Shown piece after piece: positions 1 to 7,635 of a DNA stretch of 64,000 nt; position 1 is the stretch's first letter; each line of letters begins with the position of its first letter. Location of the stretch: the NCBI RefSeq assembly GCF_003143935.1, contig NZ_QFRX01000001.1, positions 692,071-756,070 on the forward strand. Reading direction: 5' to 3'. The position numbers were made by a program, and so were the translations under genes. The DNA comes from Streptomyces sp. Act143. GTDB taxonomy: Bacteria > Actinomycetota > Actinomycetes > Streptomycetales > Streptomycetaceae. The notes beneath the pieces were generated by a model that saw only the letters and a program-made list of their open reading frames with translations, made no database searches and was not told where the DNA came from.

Positions 1-259
1 CCCCCCCCCCCCGGGGGGCGATGGCCTGGAGGCTGCGGGCCGGGGGCGATGGCCTGAGGTGACAGGCACGGGAGGGACGGGGCTGCCAGGCGCGGGATGC
101 CGAGGGCGGCGGGCGGCGGGCGGCGGGCGGCGGAACGCCAAAGGCCGGCGCACGCGAGATGTCACGGGGCGTCCGGTTTGCAGGCGGCGGGTCAGGGCGG
201 GCTGACAGGTGGTGGCCTGCCAGAGGGCTTGGGGGCGTCGGGGGTTGGGGGGCCGAGGG
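1..259. other. Gene-free window start with simple repeats
   Basis: No convincing gene. The window opens with twelve C followed by six G. A 15-bp direct repeat (GGGGGCGATGGCCTG) lies at 14-28 and 42-56, and four perfect tandem copies of the 7-mer GGGCGGC occupy 104-131. This could be the downstream intergenic space of the leftward gene that ends at 260. Confidence 0.5.
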
Positions 260-850
260 TCAGCCGGTCTTGTGGCCCCAGCGTGGGCCGACGTGGGCCC
301 ACTCCGTGTCCCACTGGGCCATGCGCCGTCGGTCCAGGCGGTTGTGGAGGACCCAGCCGAGGGGCAGTACGACCAGGCTCGCACACACCGCGGTCGCCGC
401 GCCCAGGACGACGCCCTGGAGTTCCGCCTCTTCGCTGCTCACGGGCGGCGTGGCCAGGTCGCCCTGCCGGTCCAGCCAGATCCGGGTCACGCTGCCGGCC
501 TCGATGCCGGGCTCGACCCGGGCCAGCCCGGTGCGGGTCGAGCCGTCCGACGCCGTCCAGCGCACCTTGGCCCAGGTGTAGTCGTCCGACGAGGTGGAGG
601 CGGTGGCCGTGTCGGAGGCGTCCTGGATGAGGACGGCCGACACGGGGTGGCGCTGGCCCCGCCGGTCGTCGAGGCTCTGCTCCACCGCGCGGGCGGTCAC
701 CATGCCGGCGACGGCTCCCGCGACGAGGCCCAGGAAAAGGAGGGTGAGCAGCAGCCAGGCCTCGACGACGTCGCTGCGGCGCCTGAGCGGGTTGCGCCGC
801 CACCGCCACAGCCACACCCGCCGTGCCTTCCCGCGAACCGTCCGCGTCAT
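260..850 (-). CDS. Rv1733c-like two-helix membrane protein
   Basis: A 196-residue membrane protein of the actinobacterial Rv1733c-like group; its biochemical role is unknown. A basic N-terminus rich in Arg and Trp is followed by a membrane helix near residues 30-50 (LLLTLLFLGLVAGAVAGM). A soluble, probably extracytoplasmic domain of about 90 residues with a YTWAKVRW stretch comes next, then a second helix near 145-165 and a short basic, Trp-containing cytoplasmic tail. In M. tuberculosis Rv1733c is a DosR-regulon gene, which fits this neighbourhood. The ATG at 850 was chosen because the family's basic MTRTVRGK-type N-terminus starts there; longer in-frame extensions are low-complexity read-through. 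The upstream space 851-1062 holds degenerate copies of the DosR/OsdR-like dyad. Confidence 0.75.
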   Translation of the reverse strand: MTRTVRGKARRVWLWRWRRNPLRRRSDVVEAWLLLTLLFLGLVAGAVAGMVTARAVEQSLDDRRGQRHPVSAVLIQDASDTATASTSSDDYTWAKVRWTASDGSTRTGLARVEPGIEAGSVTRIWLDRQGDLATPPVSSEEAELQGVVLGAATAVCASLVVLPLGWVLHNRLDRRRMAQWDTEWAHVGPRWGHKTG

Positions 851-992
851 CGTCCGACACCTCCTCGCGGGCGGACCACAGCCCGTGTCCGCTCCTACCG
901 ACGAATCTCCCAGGTGCGGCACCGTGCGCGGCAGGGGCCGACCGGGCGTCCGCCAGGGACCTCCGGGTGCGTTCGGCACCCGACCGGCCCAG

Positions 993-1006
993 CGGTCCAT
1001 CGGCCC
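993..1006. promoter_or_regulatory. Degenerate DosR/OsdR-like box upstream of Rv1733c-like gene
   Basis: On the minus strand GGGCCGATGGACCG matches GGGnCnnnnGnCCC at all but the last position. Further half-sites lie at 934-947 (GGGGCCGACCGGGC) and near 956-969 (GGGACCTCC). They cluster in the space upstream of the leftward gene starting at 850. The call is weak because no copy is perfect. Confidence 0.3.
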
Positions 1007-1062
1007 AGCGGCCCGGCGGCGCGGCGGCCCGGCGGTACATCGGCCCACCGCCCCGCCGGCGC

Positions 1063-2115
1063 TCAGGACGCCGGTCCGGGCAGGGCCGTCACCGCGCCGG
1101 TCCGGGCGGCGTACAGCGCCGCGGCCGGGGACCGGCGCGGCGAGGCCGACACGTGGGTGGGGTAGCCCAGCCGCAGGACCATCTGCGCGGACCGGTCCCC
1201 GATGAGGCGTGCCTGCAACTCCGCCCGCAGCTCCGGCAGTTCGAGCGGCTGGGTGTGGAAGCCCGCCATGACGCCGTGGGCCGCCGCGTACAGCAGGACC
1301 CGCTGCAGCGCCTGGCCCGCCCGCAGCCAGTCCAGCCGGGTGTCGTGCGGGGTGCTGAGCACGACGACGGTGCCCGTGCGCGCGGTCCACCGCCGGGGCC
1401 GGCGGTCGCAGTCCATGACCACGCCCGTGTAGTCGCGCCCCGCGAGGAGCGAGCCGTCCGCCGGGAGCCGGCACGCGTCCCGGGACACCCGCTCCCACCA
1501 GGGCCGCCGGGCGTGGCCCGACCAGCCGCTGATCTCGGCGGCGTGCCCGGGGTGGGCGCGGTGCGTGGCCTCCGCGGCCCGTACCCACTCCCCCAGCATC
1601 CGCAGCTTCTCCGGGTTGTCGACGGTGTGCAGCAGGGCGCCCTCGGCCCTGGCCTGGTCACGCAGTCCCTCGATCAGGGACCACGGCACGGGTGTGGGGT
1701 CGAACGGCCCGCGCTGGGTGTGCCGCCGGGTCAGCGCGCGTTCCATCTCCCGCACCCGCCCGGTCACCGGGGCGTGCGCGCCCCAGGCCACATGGGCCAG
1801 GAAGGCCTGGTCGGCGGGGACCGGGAGCGGTGTCACGACGGGCCGGAAGCCCAGGTTGCGTACGGCGACCCGCACGTTGAACAGCGCGGCCCCGCAGCTG
1901 ATGACCATCTCCCGGCCGGCCGGGTCGGTCAGGGGCAGCCGGCGCCCGCCGTCGGCGTGCACCTCGAAGCCGCGGTCCCGGCCCTCGTCGACGAAGAACC
2001 AGGGCTGGGTGTTGTGCACGGAAGGCGCGCAGCCGGCGGCGCGGGCGAGGTGGAAGGCCGCGCGCCCGCGGGGCGCGGAATCGAGAGGTGCGGTGTCTGT
2101 GTAGGTCATGGACAT
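1063..2115 (-). CDS. Acg-like FMN-binding nitroreductase-family protein
   Basis: A 350-residue protein of the Acg-type nitroreductase family (two nitroreductase-like halves, about 330 residues is usual). The family signature PSVHNTQPW is at residues 31-39, CGAALFN follows near 93-99, and the C-terminal DTRLDWLRAGQALQ block and LGYP...SPRRS tail are present. M. tuberculosis Acg (Rv2032) is a DosR-regulon member proposed to sequester flavin rather than act as a classical nitroreductase, so enzymatic activity is not assured. The ATG at 2115 follows AAGGGTGG; a second ATG lies two codons downstream. The gene is 74 bp downstream of a universal stress protein gene on the same strand, so the two are probably co-transcribed from the tandem boxes at 3158-3193. 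Confidence 0.85.
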   Translation of the reverse strand: MSMTYTDTAPLDSAPRGRAAFHLARAAGCAPSVHNTQPWFFVDEGRDRGFEVHADGGRRLPLTDPAGREMVISCGAALFNVRVAVRNLGFRPVVTPLPVPADQAFLAHVAWGAHAPVTGRVREMERALTRRHTQRGPFDPTPVPWSLIEGLRDQARAEGALLHTVDNPEKLRMLGEWVRAAEATHRAHPGHAAEISGWSGHARRPWWERVSRDACRLPADGSLLAGRDYTGVVMDCDRRPRRWTARTGTVVVLSTPHDTRLDWLRAGQALQRVLLYAAAHGVMAGFHTQPLELPELRAELQARLIGDRSAQMVLRLGYPTHVSASPRRSPAAALYAARTGAVTALPGPAS

Positions 2116-2189
2116 GTTGGCCACCCTTCGTGTGCCGTCCGGCTCCGGCGTCCCGGCCGGCTGTCGCGCTTCTGGAACCGCCGTTCGTG

Positions 2190-3095
2190 TCACCGGTGGG
2201 GAACAACGGCCACGGGAGCGCTGGAGTGGTGCAGAACGGCGTGCGTGACCGGTCCGATGTGCGCGCCGAACGGGGAGCGGCGCACGCGCCGTCCCACGAC
2301 CAGCAGGGACGCCTCGCGGGAGGCGTCCACGAGGAAGTTGGCCGCCCGGCCCCAGCGGGACTCCTCGACGACCTCGACGCCGGGGTGCTTCCCTCGCCAC
2401 GGGAGCACGGCCTCGGCCAGGTCCTTGGCCTGCTGGGTGCTCAGTTCGCCGTGGTACGCCAGGTCCGTGGGAAGCCGGTAGGCGTAGTAGGGCGGCGGGT
2501 TCCAGCCGTGCACGATCCGCAGGGACGTCCGCCGCCGCACCGCGGCGTCGAACGCGAACGCGAGCACCGTGTCGTCGGGGTCCTCCGTGTCGAGTCCGAG
2601 CACGACCGGACGGTACGGCGTCGTCGCGGACGGCATGCCCGTCGGGTCCGGGACGTGCTCGTCGGCGGCCTGTTCGCCGGCCCGGACGAGGACGACGGGG
2701 CGCTCGGCGTGGGCGACGACGCTCAGGCCCACGGAACCGACCATGAAGCCTTCGACACCACTGAGGCCGCGAGACCCCAGGACGAGGAGTTCGGACTCCC
2801 CGGCCAGGGCGGGGAGGACTTCGAAGGCGCTGCCGACGACGCGCTCCATGGTGACGTCGAGGCCGGGGTGACGCGACCGGAGTCCCGCGGCGGCCTCGCG
2901 GGGGATGCGCTCGCTCCAGTGCTGGAGGGTTTCGGCGCTCAGCACCGCCGACTCCGCCATGGCGTCGGGTATCCCCTCCCAGATGTTCACCAGCCGCAGC
3001 GGCAGCCCGCGCAGCTTCGCCTCCCGTGCCGCCCACTCGGCGGCGGCCCGGCTCTCCGACGAGCCGTCGAAACCCACGGTCAGGGTGCGGGGCAT
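2190..3095 (-). CDS. Universal stress protein, tandem Usp domains
   Basis: A 301-residue protein with two UspA domains (about residues 1-145 and 155-301). The first begins TVGFDGSSES and carries the ATP-binding signature GSRG-x9-GS (GSRGLSGVEGFMVGS). The second lacks the full signature (GRRVRRSPFGAHIGPV), so nucleotide is probably bound mainly by the first domain. Tandem Usps such as Rv2623 are a hallmark of the M. tuberculosis DosR regulon, and at least one binds ATP and restrains growth. The ATG at 3095 follows GGGGAGGTGGAG. Tandem DosR-like boxes at 3158-3193 lie 63-98 bp upstream. The sequence is close to the Usp at 35541-36446, which has the same length and almost the same promoter arrangement. 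Confidence 0.9.
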   Translation of the reverse strand: MPRTLTVGFDGSSESRAAAEWAAREAKLRGLPLRLVNIWEGIPDAMAESAVLSAETLQHWSERIPREAAAGLRSRHPGLDVTMERVVGSAFEVLPALAGESELLVLGSRGLSGVEGFMVGSVGLSVVAHAERPVVLVRAGEQAADEHVPDPTGMPSATTPYRPVVLGLDTEDPDDTVLAFAFDAAVRRRTSLRIVHGWNPPPYYAYRLPTDLAYHGELSTQQAKDLAEAVLPWRGKHPGVEVVEESRWGRAANFLVDASREASLLVVGRRVRRSPFGAHIGPVTHAVLHHSSAPVAVVPHR

Positions 3096-3157
3096 GGTCT
3101 CCACCTCCCCAGTAGGTCCTAGGACTTCAGCGTCTCGGAAGGCGCGTTCGGGGAGCA

Positions 3158-3193
3158 GGGGCCGCAGGTCCCCGGGCCGGACCGACCGGCCCC
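3158..3193. promoter_or_regulatory. Tandem DosR/OsdR-like boxes upstream of Usp
   Basis: GGGGCCGCAGGTCCCC at 3158-3173 fits the 14-bp dyad GGGnCnnnnGnCCC perfectly. A second copy, GGGCCGGTCGGTCC on the minus strand (3179-3192), has one mismatch. The centres are exactly 20 bp apart, as at 36507-36540 and 57094-57128. They precede the leftward Usp at 3095; operator function is inferred. Confidence 0.65.
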
Positions 3194-3266
3194 ATCGGGT
3201 CCGCTTGGGCTCGCGCGGAACCAGGGCCGACGGAGCTCGCACTTGCAGCACCCGGGCGCACGGCGC

Positions 3267-4148
3267 TCACCCGTGCGGGACGACGGCGACGGAACAGCGG
3301 GCGTGGTGCAGCAGGGTTCGGGTGACCGGTCCGATGCGAGGAGCGAGGCGGCCGTCGCCGGTCCTTCGCCCCACGACGGCCAGGGCGGCCCCGCCCGACG
3401 CACGCACCAGCGCGTCGGCGGCCGTTTCCGCCACGACGGTCTCGACCACGGGCACGGTCGGGAACTTCTCCCGCCACGGGCGCAGCAGCGCGGCGAGCGT
3501 CTCTTCCTGCGCGTCGGACGGGCGCGCGGTCCCGTCGACGGCCCGTGCCGTCGCGGGCGGGGACGCGTGGATCACGTGCAGGACGGTCGTACGGCATCGC
3601 GCGGACGCGAAGGCGAACTCGATCAACTCGTCGCAGGGGCGGGAGATGCCGAGGCCGAGGACCACGTCGCGGTACGGGATCTCGGGTATCTCCTCCGGAG
3701 AGATGCCGTCCGGGGCCGGCAGGTGTTCGTCGGCGGAGCTCTCCCCCGCGCGGACGAGCACCACCGGGGTCCCGGACCGGGCCACGACCTGCTCGCAGAC
3801 CGCGCCGACGGCCCCGCCCGTCGCATCGCCGCGGCCGCACGCCCCGAGGACCAGCAGTTCCGCCTCGCCGGCCGCCGCGAGCAGCGCGGCGACCGGCGGG
3901 TCCGGCACGGCCCGTCCCGTGATGCGCAGGCCGGGGTGCGCGGCACGCACTCCGGCGGCCACGCGCTCCAGCACCCGCTCCCCCTCCTGTGCGGGGGCGT
4001 CGGCGCCGGAAGGCACGGCGGCCGGCCACCGTGGCGTGTGCACGAGCCTCAGCCCGGCACCCCTGCGCAGGGCCTCCCGGGCCGCCCAGTGGGCGGCGGC
4101 GAGGCTCTCGGCTGTTCCGTCCACTCCCGCGGTCACGTGCCGAAGCAT
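3267..4148 (-). CDS. Universal stress protein, divergent tandem Usp
   Basis: A 293-residue two-domain universal stress protein (domains about 1-140 and 150-293) with Usp-type strand and helix patterning (HVTAGVDGTAES, LVLGACGRG, VAVVPHG). It is the most divergent Usp in the window. The first-domain ATP signature reads GACG-x9-GA, lacking the usual Ser/Thr after the last Gly, and the second domain reads GRRTGDGRLAPRIGPV, so nucleotide binding may be altered or lost. The ATG at 4148 has AGGAGG eight bases upstream; an in-frame GTG three codons earlier overlaps that site and was not used. The gene is divergent from the nitroreductase at 4341, with one perfect box between them. Confidence 0.85.
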   Translation of the reverse strand: MLRHVTAGVDGTAESLAAAHWAAREALRRGAGLRLVHTPRWPAAVPSGADAPAQEGERVLERVAAGVRAAHPGLRITGRAVPDPPVAALLAAAGEAELLVLGACGRGDATGGAVGAVCEQVVARSGTPVVLVRAGESSADEHLPAPDGISPEEIPEIPYRDVVLGLGISRPCDELIEFAFASARCRTTVLHVIHASPPATARAVDGTARPSDAQEETLAALLRPWREKFPTVPVVETVVAETAADALVRASGGAALAVVGRRTGDGRLAPRIGPVTRTLLHHARCSVAVVPHG

Positions 4149-4237
4149 GATGTGCACCTCCTGCGTCCAGAACCGTCCTCGAGGAGATCGTGCGCCCACC
4201 GCCGAACGACGGGCCCGGGGCTGTCCGGTGCCCCCTT

Positions 4238-4253
4238 GGGGCCGTACGGCCCC
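4238..4253. promoter_or_regulatory. Perfect DosR/OsdR-like palindrome
   Basis: GGGGCCGTACGGCCCC is a perfect 16-bp palindrome in the 192-bp space between the divergent Usp (4148) and nitroreductase (4341), about 90 bp from each start. The same 16-mer recurs at 7443-7458. A single operator serving both genes is inferred. Confidence 0.7.
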
Positions 4254-4340
4254 TCCTCGGCCCCGTGCGGGCCCAGAACACTGGGCAGCGTCCGACAGCG
4301 CGTCCCGGGGGCTGCGTCCCGCGGGCGGGGAGGAGTTCCG

Positions 4341-5342
4341 ATGCCGACCGCACTGCTCGCGCCCCCGACGCTGGAGACGCTGATCTCGGCCGCCGTGGCC
4401 GCGCCCTCCATCCACAACACCCAGCCCTGGCGGTTCCGGCTCGATCGGGACACCGCGACGCTGGAGGTCCGGGCCGTGGCGGACCGCGGCCTGCGCCACA
4501 TCGACCCCAGCGGCCGTGCCCTGCACCTGTCCGTGGGCTGCGCGGTCCTCAACCTCCGGGTGGCCGTGGCCCACTTCGGACGGGAGCCGGTGACCCGGCT
4601 GCTGCCCAGGCCCGGCGAGCCGGATCTGCTGGCGACCGTACGACTCGGCGGTCCGGTCCGCAGCGGGGCGGCGCACCGCCTGTACGAGGCTGTGTGGCAC
4701 CGGCACAGCAGCCGGTCCCCGTTCTCCGAACTTCCCCTGCCCGCCGCGGTGCTGGCCGAACTGGGCGAGGCCGCGCACACCGAGGGCGCCCTGCTGAGCC
4801 GCCCGGGTCCGGGCGGGACCGAGCGGCTGCTGCGGCTCACCCGGGACGCCGAGCAGCGCAACACCCTCGACGCCGACCGGGCCGCGGAGAGCCGCCGCTG
4901 GGTGCACGAGCCGACCGAGGCGTCCCTCGGGATACCGCCGTGGGCGCTGGGGCCGCAGGACTTCCTGGAGCGTCTCCCCATGCGGGACTTCGGCGCCCAC
5001 CGGCACCCGTCCGCGCTGGCCGGCCGCCTCTTCGAGCAGCGGCCGGCGATCGCCGTGCTGTCGACCGCGCACGACCGCAGGGCCGACTGGCTGCGCGCCG
5101 GGCAGGCCCTCGAACGGGTCCTGCTGGTGGCCACCGCCCACGGTGTGCGGGCGTCCCTGCTGCACCAGGCGCTGGAGTGGCCGGACCTGCGCGAGCAGTT
5201 CGCGTCCGCCGAGGGCGACCGCCGCCACCACGCCCAGATGGTGATCCGGCTCGGCTACGGCCCCGAGGGCCCGGCGTCTCCGCGGCGTTCTGCGCGGCAG
5301 GTGGTGGACGAGGGCGAGCTGTCCGTACAGCTGCCGCGATGA
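4341..5342 (+). CDS. Acg-like FMN-binding nitroreductase-family protein
   Basis: A 333-residue Acg-family protein. PSIHNTQPW is at residues 22-30, CAVLNLRVA stands where paralogues have CGAALFN, and DRRADWLRAGQALERVLL and LGYG...SPRRS form the C-terminal signature. The fold consists of two degenerate nitroreductase halves that would together bind one FMN. Whether it reduces nitro compounds, reduces quinones or stores flavin cannot be told from sequence. The ATG at 4341 follows GGGGAGGAG. The gene converges on another paralogue (5427-6422), with 84 bp between the stop codons and no strong terminator. Confidence 0.85.
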   Translation: MPTALLAPPTLETLISAAVAAPSIHNTQPWRFRLDRDTATLEVRAVADRGLRHIDPSGRALHLSVGCAVLNLRVAVAHFGREPVTRLLPRPGEPDLLATVRLGGPVRSGAAHRLYEAVWHRHSSRSPFSELPLPAAVLAELGEAAHTEGALLSRPGPGGTERLLRLTRDAEQRNTLDADRAAESRRWVHEPTEASLGIPPWALGPQDFLERLPMRDFGAHRHPSALAGRLFEQRPAIAVLSTAHDRRADWLRAGQALERVLLVATAHGVRASLLHQALEWPDLREQFASAEGDRRHHAQMVIRLGYGPEGPASPRRSARQVVDEGELSVQLPR

Positions 5343-5426
5343 CGCGGCTCTCCGGCGTCCGGACGAGCACCCGGACGGGCACTTGGACAGCGACGGGCGC
5401 GCGGACAGCGCGTTCGGACGGAGCGC

Positions 5427-6422
5427 TCAGGTGACGTCCAGGACGTCCCGCACGGGACGGCGCGGTGTGGCCGGACCCAGCGGCCCGTAGCCGAGACGCA
5501 GCACCATCTGGACGGGGCCGTGGCCGGCCACCGGGTCGCGGGCGAGTGTGCGCAGGTCACCGCTCTCCAGCGGATGGGAGGTCAGCGACGCGGCCAGTCC
5601 GGCCGACGTGGCCTCCAGCAGGACGCGTTCGAGGGCCTGTCCGGCGCGCAGCCAGTCGGCCGTGGTGTCTGCGGGCGTGGACAGCAGCGCCAGGTGCGGA
5701 CTGCTCTCGAAGGAGACGCTGCCGCGGTCGGCCACCGGGCGGCGGCCGGCGAAGTCGCGCTGTGGTGCGCGGCCGTCCCGTCGGCGCGGCCCGAAGGCGT
5801 ACTCGGGAACGCCGTCGGTGGCGATGTCTGCCTCCGGACCGAGCCTGGTCCAGCGTTGCAGGTCCTCCCGGCTCGACGGGTCCAGGGCGTCGCGGCTCTC
5901 CGCGTCGCGGACCAGGTCCAGGACGGCCTCGATGTGCCAGGACCCCGGGAACAGCAGTTCGGCGCCCTCCTGGGCGGCTGCGGTCCGCAGCGCGTCCCGT
6001 ACGTCCCCGGGGAGGTCCTTCTCGTCGAAGGGGTAACGGCTCGTGTGCCGTTGCCGGATGGCGGGGTGGAGCCGGGCCAGGTCGTCCGCTTGCCGGTCGG
6101 TCCCGGTGGCGTCGGTGAGTCGTACGGCGGCGAGCGCCGTCGGGTCGTCCGGGTCCGGCAGCAGCCGCACCTGCGCGGACAGGCCCGCGTGCGCGGCGGC
6201 CACGCGCAGATTGAACAGTGCGGCGCCGCAGCCGATGTGCAGCGCCCTGTTGTCGGGGTCGGTGCGGCGCATGGCCCGGCTCAGGTCGGCGCGCAGCAGC
6301 AGGAGGCGTTCGCCGGTGACGAGGCGGAACCTCCAGGGCTGGGCGTTGTGCATCGACGGTGCCGCCGTCGCGTCGGCGATCAGCGAGGTCACCGTTTTCA
6401 TGTCCAGGTCCCGCTGCGTCAT
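5427..6422 (-). CDS. Acg-like FMN-binding nitroreductase-family protein
   Basis: A 331-residue Acg-family paralogue with PSMHNAQPW at residues 22-30, CGAALFNLRVAAAH, DTTADWLRAGQALERVLL and LGYGPLGPATPRRP. It is nearer to the protein at 4341-5342 than to the ones at 1063 and 11897, as judged by its length and C-terminal block, which suggests local duplication. The ATG at 6422 has GAGGAGG six to twelve bases upstream; an in-frame ATG seven codons later is an alternative start. The CBS-BON gene lies 79 bp upstream on the same strand, so transcription probably begins before that gene, at the boxes near 7443. Confidence 0.85.
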   Translation of the reverse strand: MTQRDLDMKTVTSLIADATAAPSMHNAQPWRFRLVTGERLLLLRADLSRAMRRTDPDNRALHIGCGAALFNLRVAAAHAGLSAQVRLLPDPDDPTALAAVRLTDATGTDRQADDLARLHPAIRQRHTSRYPFDEKDLPGDVRDALRTAAAQEGAELLFPGSWHIEAVLDLVRDAESRDALDPSSREDLQRWTRLGPEADIATDGVPEYAFGPRRRDGRAPQRDFAGRRPVADRGSVSFESSPHLALLSTPADTTADWLRAGQALERVLLEATSAGLAASLTSHPLESGDLRTLARDPVAGHGPVQMVLRLGYGPLGPATPRRPVRDVLDVT

Positions 6423-6501
6423 CGTGGCCTCCTCGGCCCGGGCGCGTGCGGCGCGCCGGTCTGCCTGTTCTCTCCGCCGAGCGGTCCTCGCACCGGCGCG
6501 T

Positions 6502-7371
6502 TCACACGGTCGCGACGAGCTGGTCCGCCACCTCCACCACGTCCGCGATCCGCGCGATCTCCTCGCTCAGTCGCGGGATCAGCTGCGCGTTCAGCGAACC
6601 GGTCAGGGTGACCGTGCCGTTCTCGACGTGGACGTGGACGTCGGCGGCGGCGCCGGCGAACGCTCCCTCGACCACGCGGGAGACGACCTCGGCCCGGATC
6701 GCCGCGTCGTCCCGGACCAGGGCCTGCAACAGCTCGCTGCGGCTGACGACACCCACCAGGCGGTCCTGGTAGTCCGTGACGAACACCTGCCTGATCCGGG
6801 AGCGGGCGGCCGTGCGGGCCGCTTCCACCACCAGGGTTCCGGGCTGCACGGTGAGGGCCGGCGCGGACATCAGCGTGGCCGCGGTCTCACCGCCGTCCGC
6901 GCGCGACCGGCGGTGCAGCAGGCCGGCGAGTGCGCCGGCCCGCTCGGGCACGGCGAGGGTCGCCGCCTTCGCGAGCAGGTCGGACTCGGCGACCACGCCG
7001 ATGACATGCCGTTCGGCGTCGATCACGGGCGCGGCGCCGGTCTGCCGGCGGGCCAGCATCCGGGCGACGTCCAGGAACGGCATGTCGGCGCGGACACCGG
7101 TGACCGGCCGCTTCATGATGTCGCGCACCCGCAGCTCCGTGACGGGCACCGGACCGTGCCCGGCACGGCTCACCGCCATGATCCGTCCGGAGCCCGGGGA
7201 CGCGGGGGGCGTGTCCGCGGTGGCGGCCCGTGACGACGGGGAGGCCATGACCTGGAGGTAGCGGACCATCAGATCGGGGCGGCGGCCTTCCGGGCGTTCC
7301 GCGCGGGCGGGCAGCTGGCGCCGTGCCTCGGCCGACGCGGCGCCGTGTTCCCGTGTCTCTCGGTCGTTCAT
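6502..7371 (-). CDS. CBS-pair protein with C-terminal BON domain
   Basis: A 289-residue protein. A disordered, charged N-terminus of about 80 residues precedes a CBS pair (about 85-140 and 165-220; VRDIMKRPVTGVRADMPF and ATLMSAPALTVQPG each start a CBS motif). A BON domain follows at about 220-289 (HVHVENGTVTLTGSLNAQ). CBS pairs usually sense adenosine nucleotides and BON domains often associate with membranes or phospholipid; the partner here is unknown. M. tuberculosis hrp1 (Rv2626c), a DosR-regulon gene, is a CBS-pair protein without BON. Three paralogues occur in the window (29989, 40042, 60891). The start at 7371 follows GGGAGCTGCC. It is divergent from the P-type ATPase at 7636. Confidence 0.85.
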   Translation of the reverse strand: MNDRETREHGAASAEARRQLPARAERPEGRRPDLMVRYLQVMASPSSRAATADTPPASPGSGRIMAVSRAGHGPVPVTELRVRDIMKRPVTGVRADMPFLDVARMLARRQTGAAPVIDAERHVIGVVAESDLLAKAATLAVPERAGALAGLLHRRSRADGGETAATLMSAPALTVQPGTLVVEAARTAARSRIRQVFVTDYQDRLVGVVSRSELLQALVRDDAAIRAEVVSRVVEGAFAGAAADVHVHVENGTVTLTGSLNAQLIPRLSEEIARIADVVEVADQLVATV

Positions 7372-7440
7372 GGCAGCTCCCGGGGTGTGCGAGGGCCGAT
7401 TCCGCCGTCTCCACCGTCACGCCGGAGGCCCGGTACCGGG

Positions 7441-7460
7441 CAGGGGCCGTACGGCCCCTG
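7441..7460. promoter_or_regulatory. Perfect 20-bp DosR/OsdR-like palindrome
   Basis: CAGGGGCCGTACGGCCCCTG is a perfect 20-bp palindrome containing the same 16-mer core as at 4238-4253. It lies 70 bp upstream of the leftward CBS-BON start (7371) and about 175 bp upstream of the rightward ATPase. It is the most symmetrical box in the window. Confidence 0.75.
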
Positions 7461-7556
7461 TCGCAGGACGAGCAGCCCCTGCGAGTGCAATCCGCCCGTT
7501 TCGGGACAGCGGCTGACCGCGGTGGTCGCGGCAGCAGGGCCGCCCGGGCCGCTCCG

Positions 7557-7570
7557 GGGCCGGGCGGCCC
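7557..7570. promoter_or_regulatory. DosR/OsdR-like box upstream of P-type ATPase
   Basis: GGGCCGGGCGGCCC fits the strict GGGCCG-N2-CGGCCC pattern and lies 65 bp before the GTG of the ATPase gene at 7636. An imperfect copy (GGGCCGCCCGGGCC) is at 7537-7550 with its centre 20 bp away, again giving the tandem spacing. Confidence 0.65.
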
Positions 7571-7635
7571 ATGGTGGTGAACGGGCGGGACGTCGAGGCT
7601 GGTGCCGAGATCGTCATCGCAGTCCGGAGGTCCCC

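Noticed and set aside
1697..1710. GGGTCGAACGGCCC inside a nitroreductase gene
   Set aside because: Matches only the relaxed eight-position dyad, which is expected by chance about 20 times in this window at 73% GC; it is in coding DNA and away from a promoter.
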